From NCBI GenBank assembly GCA_023653245.1, contig JAMNXK010000156.1:1-5895 (forward strand): a stretch of 5,895 nucleotides of DNA, in the 5' to 3' direction. The position numbers and the translations under genes were made by a program. This DNA is from Tagaea sp. (GTDB taxonomy: Bacteria > Pseudomonadota > Alphaproteobacteria > CACIAM-22H2). Below are positions 1-5,895 of this stretch, piece by piece; the first letter of the stretch is position 1, and each line of letters begins with the position of its first letter. Below the pieces are notes generated by a model. That model ran no database searches. It was given only the letters and a program-made list of their open reading frames with translations, and was not told where the DNA came from.

Positions 1-369
1 CGCATCATGAAGCAGTGCCTGGAGAAGATGCCGTCGGGCCCCGTGAAGGGACCCGACCGCAAGGTGACGCCGCCCGCGCGCGGGGAGATGAAGCGCTCGA
101 TGGAGGCGCTCATCCACCACTTCAAGCTCTATACCGAGGGCTATCACGTGCCCGCGGGCGAGACCTACACCGCCGTCGAAGCGCCCAAGGGCGAGTTCGC
201 GGTCTATCTCGTGTCGGACGGCACCAACAAGCCCTATCGCTGCAAGATCCGCGCGCCGGGTTTCGCGTTCCTGCAGGCGATGGATTTTCTGGCCAAGGGC
301 CACATGCTGGCGGACGTCGTGGCGATCATCGGCTCGCTCGATATCGTGTTCGGGGAGATCGACCGATGA
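1..369 (+). CDS. nuoD: NADH-quinone oxidoreductase subunit D, 3' end (partial)
   Basis: This is the C-terminal 122 residues of NuoD (the 49-kDa subunit in mitochondria). The frame is open from the first base and stops at TGA 367-369; the start lies upstream of the window. NuoD is a peripheral-arm subunit descended from the large subunit of [NiFe] hydrogenases. With NuoB and NuoH it forms the ubiquinone pocket next to cluster N2. What is visible is the conserved helix [17 protein letters not shown], the segment with [11 protein letters not shown] and [10 protein letters not shown], and the family-typical terminus [12 protein letters not shown]. Alphaproteobacterial NuoD is usually about 390 residues, so roughly 270 are missing on the left, including the N-terminal quinone-site His and Tyr known from the family. 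It is separate from NuoE, not fused. Its stop overlaps the nuoE start in an ATGA, and its last codons contain the nuoE ribosome binding site. Confidence 0.97.
   Translation, partial: RIMKQCLEKMPSGPVKGPDRKVTPPARGEMKRSMEALIHHFKLYTEGYHVPAGETYTAVEAPKGEFAVYLVSDGTNKPYRCKIRAPGFAFLQAMDFLAKGHMLADVVAIIGSLDIVFGEIDR
352..357 (+). promoter_or_regulatory. Ribosome binding site of nuoE
   Basis: GGGGAG lies 8 nt before the ATG at 366, inside the Gly-Glu codons of the NuoD terminus. It is a strong Shine-Dalgarno match at good spacing and supports the ATG at 366 as the nuoE start. A start further upstream would lie deep inside nuoD. Confidence 0.75.
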
Positions 370-994
370 GCGGCGGCAAGTCCAACGTCGAACAGCCGGC
401 GAGCTTCGTCTTCGCGCCCGAGAATCTCGAGCGCGCGCGGCGCATCATCGCCAAGTATCCCGCCGGACGGCAGGCCAGCGCGGTGCTGCCGCTGCTCGAT
501 CTCGCCCAGCGCCAGCACCAGAATTGGCTGCCGCGCGCGGCGATGGACTACGTCGCGGGCCTGCTCGATATGGCGCCGATCCGCGTCTACGAGGTCGCGA
601 CGTTCTACTCGATGTTCAACTTGGCGCCGGTCGGGCGCTGGTTCTTCCAGGTCTGCACGACCACGCCGTGCTGGCTGCGCGGCTCGGACGAGGTGATGGC
701 CGCCTGCGAGCGCAAGCTCGGGATCAAGGGCAAGCAGGACGCGTCGTTCCTGCATTCGGCCGACGGCCAGTTCACCGTGCGCGAGGTCGAATGCCTGGGG
801 GCGTGCGTCAACGCGCCGGTGATCCAGATGAACGACGATTTCTACGAGGATCTCGACGGGCCGCTGACGGAAAAGCTCATCGACGAACTGCGCGCCGGCC
901 GCGTGCCGCCGAAGGGTTCGATGAAGGGCCGTCAGGGCGCCATGCCCGAGGGCGGGCGCACCTCGCTGGCCCCGGCCGGCGGCGGAGAAGACTA

Positions 995-995
<1 letters not shown>
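366..995 (+). CDS. nuoE: NADH-quinone oxidoreductase subunit E (24-kDa subunit, [2Fe-2S] N1a)
   Basis: This encodes 209 residues. NuoE is the 24-kDa-type subunit of the NADH dehydrogenase module of complex I. It sits beside NuoF in the cytoplasmic arm and carries the [2Fe-2S] cluster N1a, off the main electron path near FMN. The protein has an N-terminal helical part (about 17-75, with [17 protein letters not shown] and [12 protein letters not shown] at the end) followed by a thioredoxin-like ferredoxin domain (about 90-175). The four ligands are C97 and C102 (VCTTTPCW) and C143 and C147 ([10 protein letters not shown]), giving the family pattern C-x4-C-x40-C-x3-C. The ATG overlaps the nuoD stop by 4 nt and has a good ribosome binding site. 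After residue 176 comes a Gly/Pro/Arg-rich tail of about 34 residues that shorter homologues such as E. coli NuoE (about 166 residues) lack; alphaproteobacterial versions commonly have one. The stop TAA shares its last A with the nuoF ATG. Confidence 0.97.
984..990 (+). promoter_or_regulatory. Ribosome binding site of nuoF
   Basis: GGAGAAG ends 4 nt before the ATG at 995; its core GGAG leaves 7 nt to that ATG. It lies in the last codons of nuoE and supports the 995 start. Together with the TAATG stop/start overlap it suggests that ribosomes finishing nuoE reinitiate on nuoF. Confidence 0.7.
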
Positions 996-2290
<1,295 letters not shown>

Positions 2291-2304
2291 ACGGGAACCG
2301 AACG

Positions 2305-4371
2305 ATGCCGAAAGTCACCATCGACGGCGAAACGATCGAAGTGCCCGCGGGCATCACCGTGCTCCAGGCGTGCGAGATCGCCGGCAAGGAAGTGCCGCGC
2401 TTTTGCTATCACGAGCGCCTGTCGGTCGCGGGCAATTGCCGCATGTGCCTGGTCGAGATGGAGAAGAGCCCCAAGCCGGTGGCGTCGTGCGCCATGCCGG
2501 TGGCCGAGGGCCAGGTGATCAAGACCGATACCGCACTGGTCAAGAAGGCGCGCAACGGCGTAATGGAGTTCCTGCTCATCAACCATCCGCTCGACTGCCC
2601 GATCTGCGATCAGGGCGGCGAGTGCGATCTGCAGGACCAGGCCATGGCCTATGGCATGGACCATTCGCGCTACAAGGAAAACAAGCGCGCGGTGCCCGAC
2701 AAGGATATCGGCCCGCTCGTCAAGACGATCATGACGCGCTGCATCCACTGCACGCGCTGCATCCGCTTCTCGACCGAAGTGGCGGGCAACGAGGAACTGG
2801 GCGCGGTGTTCCGTGGCGAGCACATGGAAGTCGACACCTATGTCGAGAAGGCGCTGACCAGCGAGCTCTCGGGCAACATCGTCGATCTGTGCCCGGTGGG
2901 TGCGCTCACTTCCAAGCCTTACGCCTTCACCGCGCGCCCGTGGGAGCTGCGCAAGACCGAATCGATCGACGTGTTCGACGCGCTCGGCGCCAATATCCGC
3001 GTCGATGCGCGCGGCGGGGAGGCCTTGCGCGTGCTGCCGCGTCTGGCCGACGACATCAACGAGGAATGGATCGGCGACAAGTCGCGCCACGCGGTCGATG
3101 GCTTGAAGCGCCAGCGCCTCGACCGGCCTTATCTGCGCAAGGACGGCAAGCTCGTGCCCGTGTCGTGGGACGAAGCGCTGGCGGCCGTCGCCCGGCGCCT
3201 GTCCATGACGCCGCCCGCGCGCCTGGCCGCGATCGCCGGCGATCTGGTGGACGCCGAAGCGACGGCGGCGCTCAAGGATCTGATGGCGGCCCTCGGTACG
3301 CCGAACATCGATTGCCGCCAGGATGGCGCCAAGATCGATCCGGCGAACCGCGCCTCGTGGCTGTTCAACTCGACCGTCGCCGGCATCGAAGATGCCGACG
3401 CGATCTTGCTCGTCGGCACCAATCCGCGCTGGGAAAGTGCGGTGCTCAACGCGCGCATCCGCAAGCGCTTCCGCGCCGGCGGGGTGAAGATCGCCGCGAT
3501 CGGGCCGCAGCTCGATCTGCGCTACAAACACGAATATCTCGGCGCGGGCCCGAGCACGCTCGCCGATCTCGCCGCCGGCAAGCTCGCGTTTTTCGAGACG
3601 CTCAAAGCCGCCAAGAAGCCGATGCTGATTTTGGGCATGGGCGCGCTCGCCCGCGCCGACGGGGCGGCCGTGCTCGCACTGGCCGGCGACATCGCCGCCA
3701 AGACCGGCATGGTCAAGGATGGCTGGAACGGCTTCAACGTGCTCAACACGGCGGCGGGCCGCGTGGGTGCCCTCGAACTCGGCTTCGTGCCGGGGCCGGG
3801 CGGGCGCGACGTCGCGGGCATTCTCGACGGTGCCGCGAACGGCGGGATCGACACGGTTTTCCTGCTGGGGGCGGACGAGATCGATACCGCCAAGCTCGGC
3901 CGCGCTTTCGTGGTCTATCAGGGTCATCACGGCGACAAGGGCGCGCACCGCGCGGACGCGATCCTGCCCGGTGCGGCCTACACCGAGAAGAACGCGACCT
4001 ATGTGAATCTCGAAGGCCGCGCGCAGCACGCGCGGCTGGCGGTGTTCCCGCCGGGCGAGGCGAAGGAGGATTGGAAGATCCTGCGCGCGCTCTCCGAGGC
4101 CTGCGGCAAGAAACTGCCCTACGACAATCTCGGCCAGCTGCGCGCGCGCATGGCGCAGGCTTCGCCGGTGTTCGCCGAACCCGACGCGCCCCATCCGGCG
4201 CCGGGGCTGGGCACGCTGGGCGCGGCCGGGACGGTCGATCCGGCCGCGTTCGTCTCGCCGATCTCGAACTACTACATGACCGATCCGATCAGCCGCGCTT
4301 CGGCCACGATGGCCGAGTGCACGCGGGTCTACGCACAGGGCCACGCGCCCAAGACGGGTACGCATGGCTGA
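2305..4371 (+). CDS. nuoG: NADH-quinone oxidoreductase subunit G (75-kDa, clusters N1b, N4, N5)
   Basis: This encodes 688 residues. NuoG is the largest peripheral-arm subunit and carries electrons from NuoF to NuoI. Residues 1-78 are a plant-type [2Fe-2S] domain with N1b ligands C34, C45, C48 and C62 (C-x10-C-x2-C-x13-C). Residues about 83-122 hold N5, with the unusual His ligand H94 plus C98, C101 and C107 (H-x3-C-x2-C-x5-C). N4 ligands are C146, C149, C152 (TRCIHCTRC) and C196 (DLCPVGA). From about 217 comes a molybdopterin-oxidoreductase-like domain which in this family is structural and binds no molybdenum. No cysteine occurs from 197 to 336, so the extra N7 cluster of E. coli and Thermus enzymes is absent, as in mitochondria. 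The length fits alphaproteobacterial NuoG (about 690) rather than E. coli (about 900). The ATG giving MPKVTIDG matches family starts and is preceded by a weak GGGAA at 2293-2297. The 3' end overlaps nuoH by 8 nt. Confidence 0.98.
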   Translation: MPKVTIDGETIEVPAGITVLQACEIAGKEVPRFCYHERLSVAGNCRMCLVEMEKSPKPVASCAMPVAEGQVIKTDTALVKKARNGVMEFLLINHPLDCPICDQGGECDLQDQAMAYGMDHSRYKENKRAVPDKDIGPLVKTIMTRCIHCTRCIRFSTEVAGNEELGAVFRGEHMEVDTYVEKALTSELSGNIVDLCPVGALTSKPYAFTARPWELRKTESIDVFDALGANIRVDARGGEALRVLPRLADDINEEWIGDKSRHAVDGLKRQRLDRPYLRKDGKLVPVSWDEALAAVARRLSMTPPARLAAIAGDLVDAEATAALKDLMAALGTPNIDCRQDGAKIDPANRASWLFNSTVAGIEDADAILLVGTNPRWESAVLNARIRKRFRAGGVKIAAIGPQLDLRYKHEYLGAGPSTLADLAAGKLAFFETLKAAKKPMLILGMGALARADGAAVLALAGDIAAKTGMVKDGWNGFNVLNTAAGRVGALELGFVPGPGGRDVAGILDGAANGGIDTVFLLGADEIDTAKLGRAFVVYQGHHGDKGAHRADAILPGAAYTEKNATYVNLEGRAQHARLAVFPPGEAKEDWKILRALSEACGKKLPYDNLGQLRARMAQASPVFAEPDAPHPAPGLGTLGAAGTVDPAAFVSPISNYYMTDPISRASATMAECTRVYAQGHAPKTGTHG

Positions 4372-5380
4372 GACATCCCTCCTCTGGGGCGTGATCGTCC
4401 CCGGTGCGATCATCGTCGCCAAGATCCTGGCGATCGTGGTGCCGCTGCTGGTCGCCGTGGCGATGCTGACCTTGGCCGAGCGCAAGGTGATCGGCGCCAT
4501 CCAGCTGCGCAAAGGCCCCAACGTGGTGGGCCCCTTCGGTCTGCTGCAGCCTTTCGCCGACGGCCTCAAGCTGCTGGTCAAGGAAACCATCGTTCCCACC
4601 GGCGCCAATCGCTTCGTGTTCATGATGGCGCCGATGCTGACCTTCCTGCTCAGCCTCGTCGCCTGGGCGGTGATCCCGTTCGACTACGGCATCGTGCTGT
4701 CCGACATCAATGTCGGCATCCTCTATCTGTTCGCGATCTCCTCGCTCGGCGTCTACGGCATCATCATGGCGGGCTGGGCGTCGAACTCGAAATACGCCTT
4801 CCTGGGCGCGATGCGCTCGGCCGCGCAGATGGTGTCCTACGAAGTCTCGATCGGCTTCGTGATCATCACCGTGCTGCTGTGCGTGGGCTCGCTCAACCTC
4901 ACCGACATCGTCATGGCGCAGAAGAACGTGTGGTTCGTGCTGCCGCTGTTCCCGATGTTCGTGATCTTCTTCGTCTCGGCTTTGGCCGAGACCAACCGCT
5001 CGCCCTTCGATCTGCCCGAGGGCGAGTCGGAGATCGTCGCCGGCTATTTCGTCGAGTATTCGTCGATGAGCTTCGCCCTGTTCTTCCTGGGCGAATACGC
5101 CGCGATGATCCTGATGAGCGCGATGGTCTCGATCCTGTTCCTGGGCGGCTGGCTGCCGCCCTTCGATATCGCGCCGTTCAACTGGATTCCGGGGCCGATC
5201 TGGTTCTTCGCCAAGATCGCGCTCTGCCTGTTCGTGTTCTTGTGGGTGCGCGCGACGATGCCGCGCTACCGCTACGACCAGCTCATGCGCCTCGGCTGGA
5301 AGGTGTTCCTGCCGTTCTCGCTGTTCTGGGTGGTGCTCGTCGCCGGCGTGCTGATGGCCACCGGCTGGGTTCCGCGGTGA
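4364..5380 (+). CDS. nuoH: NADH-quinone oxidoreductase subunit H (membrane subunit, ND1 homologue)
   Basis: This encodes 338 residues, standard for bacterial NuoH. It is an integral membrane protein (ND1 in mitochondria) joining the peripheral and membrane arms, and forms the entrance and part of the quinone chamber and the start of the proton-coupling axis. Hydrophobic segments fall at about 13-36, 84-105, 117-138, 160-178, 188-207, 236-262, 278-296 and 315-333, consistent with the eight-helix fold. Conserved cytoplasmic loops are present: [17 protein letters not shown] (37-53) followed by [37 protein letters not shown] (208-228) ending in FVEYSS, and [18 protein letters not shown] (296-313). 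These carry the acidic and arginine residues characteristic of the quinone chamber. The ATG lies 8 nt inside nuoG, with only a poor Shine-Dalgarno candidate (CGGG at 4355-4358), so translation is probably coupled to nuoG. No odd substitutions stand out. Confidence 0.98.
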   Translation: MAETSLLWGVIVPGAIIVAKILAIVVPLLVAVAMLTLAERKVIGAIQLRKGPNVVGPFGLLQPFADGLKLLVKETIVPTGANRFVFMMAPMLTFLLSLVAWAVIPFDYGIVLSDINVGILYLFAISSLGVYGIIMAGWASNSKYAFLGAMRSAAQMVSYEVSIGFVIITVLLCVGSLNLTDIVMAQKNVWFVLPLFPMFVIFFVSALAETNRSPFDLPEGESEIVAGYFVEYSSMSFALFFLGEYAAMILMSAMVSILFLGGWLPPFDIAPFNWIPGPIWFFAKIALCLFVFLWVRATMPRYRYDQLMRLGWKVFLPFSLFWVVLVAGVLMATGWVPR

Positions 5381-5385
5381 TTGGG

Positions 5386-5391
5386 AAGGGA
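5386..5391 (+). promoter_or_regulatory. Ribosome binding site of nuoI
   Basis: AAGGGA, within a purine run GGGAAGGGAA (5383-5392), lies 8 nt before the ATG at 5400 in the 19-nt gap after nuoH. It supports 5400 as the nuoI start. The gap is too short to hold a promoter or a terminator hairpin, and none is seen. Confidence 0.65.
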
Positions 5392-5399
5392 ATCGGATC

Positions 5400-5891
5400 A
5401 TGACCACCAGCCTCGACCGCGCGGCCAAATCGATGCTCCTGACCGAGCTGGTCTCGGGCATGGCGCTGACCTTGAAGTACTTCTTCAAGCCGTCGGTGAC
5501 GATGAACTATCCCTACGAGAAGGGCCCGATCAGCCCGCGCTTCCGCGGCGAGCACGTCTTGCGCCGCTACGCCAACGGCGAAGAGCGCTGCATCGCCTGC
5601 AAGCTGTGCGAAGCCGTGTGCCCCGCGCAAGCGATCACCATCGAAGCCGAGCCGCGCGCCGACGGCAGCCGGCGCACCACGCGCTACGACATCGACATGA
5701 CCAAGTGCATCTATTGCGGCTTCTGCCAGGAGGCGTGCCCGGTGGACGCGATCGTCGAGGGGCCGAATTTCGAGTTCGCGACCGAGACGCGCGAAGAGCT
5801 CATGTACAACAAGGACAAGCTGCTGGCCAATGGCGACCGCTGGGAGGCCGAGATCGCGGCCAACCTCGCCGCCGACGCGCCGTATCGCTGA
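5400..5891 (+). CDS. nuoI: NADH-quinone oxidoreductase subunit I (23-kDa, TYKY homologue, two [4Fe-4S])
   Basis: This encodes 163 residues, the normal alphaproteobacterial length. NuoI (TYKY in mitochondria) is an 8Fe ferredoxin-type subunit in the connecting part of complex I. Its clusters N6a and N6b relay electrons from NuoG to N2 in NuoB. The N-terminal 30 or so residues ([19 protein letters not shown]) form amphipathic helices that in the family lie on the membrane surface beside NuoH. A conserved loop, [17 protein letters not shown], is at 36-52. Two ferredoxin motifs follow: C64, C67, C70, C74 ([12 protein letters not shown]) and C103, C106, C109, C113 ([12 protein letters not shown]). 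In the 8Fe ferredoxin fold, the last Cys of each motif binds the other cluster. The C-terminal part with [21 protein letters not shown] is typical of the family. The TGA at 5889-5891 runs into a purine-rich GAGGAA at the window edge. Confidence 0.98.
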   Translation: MTTSLDRAAKSMLLTELVSGMALTLKYFFKPSVTMNYPYEKGPISPRFRGEHVLRRYANGEERCIACKLCEAVCPAQAITIEAEPRADGSRRTTRYDIDMTKCIYCGFCQEACPVDAIVEGPNFEFATETREELMYNKDKLLANGDRWEAEIAANLAADAPYR

Positions 5892-5895
5892 GGAA
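5891..5895 (+). promoter_or_regulatory. Probable ribosome binding site of the next gene (likely nuoJ), cut by the window edge
   Basis: AGGAA overlaps the last base of the nuoI stop codon and resembles a Shine-Dalgarno core. In alphaproteobacterial nuo operons the gene after nuoI is normally nuoJ, so a start codon is expected within about 10 nt to the right. The start itself is not visible; its identity is inferred from operon order. Confidence 0.4.

Noticed and set aside
2291..2304. The F/G gap as a possible internal promoter or attenuator.
   Set aside because: At 14 nt it is too short for a terminator hairpin, and no -35/-10 pair is convincing in the upstream coding sequence.

Overview
This is a 5.9 kb, GC-rich stretch with codon choice strongly biased to G/C at third positions. 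It lies entirely inside a nuo operon, the genes for the proton-pumping NADH:ubiquinone oxidoreductase (respiratory complex I, NDH-1). All genes are on the + strand, in the canonical order nuoD (3' end only), nuoE, nuoF, nuoG, nuoH, nuoI. The proteins resemble alphaproteobacterial subunits, the group closest to the mitochondrial enzyme. NuoD is a separate protein, not fused to NuoC. NuoG is short (688 residues) and lacks the cysteines for the extra N7 cluster. NuoI is a compact 163 residues. The NuoF N-terminus looks like that of Rhodospirillales-type alphaproteobacteria. No species can be named from the sequence alone.

Layout: 1-369 is the end of nuoD (hydrogenase-like quinone-site subunit). 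366-995 is nuoE (N1a [2Fe-2S]). 995-2290 is nuoF (FMN, NADH site, N3 [4Fe-4S]). 2305-4371 is nuoG (N1b, N5, N4). 4364-5380 is nuoH (membrane subunit at the quinone chamber). 5400-5891 is nuoI (N6a, N6b). The last bases (5891-5895) look like the ribosome binding site of the next gene, probably nuoJ. Coding density is almost total: the only non-coding gaps are 14 nt (F/G) and 19 nt (H/I), and three junctions overlap. No promoter, terminator, RNA gene, mobile element, CRISPR array or accessory ORF is visible, so transcription presumably starts upstream of the window and continues beyond it.

The genes work together as one electron path. NADH reduces FMN in NuoF, and electrons pass through N3 (NuoF), N1b, N4 and N5 (NuoG), then N6a and N6b (NuoI), to N2 in NuoB (outside the window). 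They reach ubiquinone in a pocket formed by NuoD, NuoB and NuoH. N1a in NuoE lies off the main path. All ligands expected for the seven Fe-S clusters encoded here are present and every reading frame is intact, so this looks like a functional housekeeping locus. I looked for an undescribed system and found none; the findings below are modest details.
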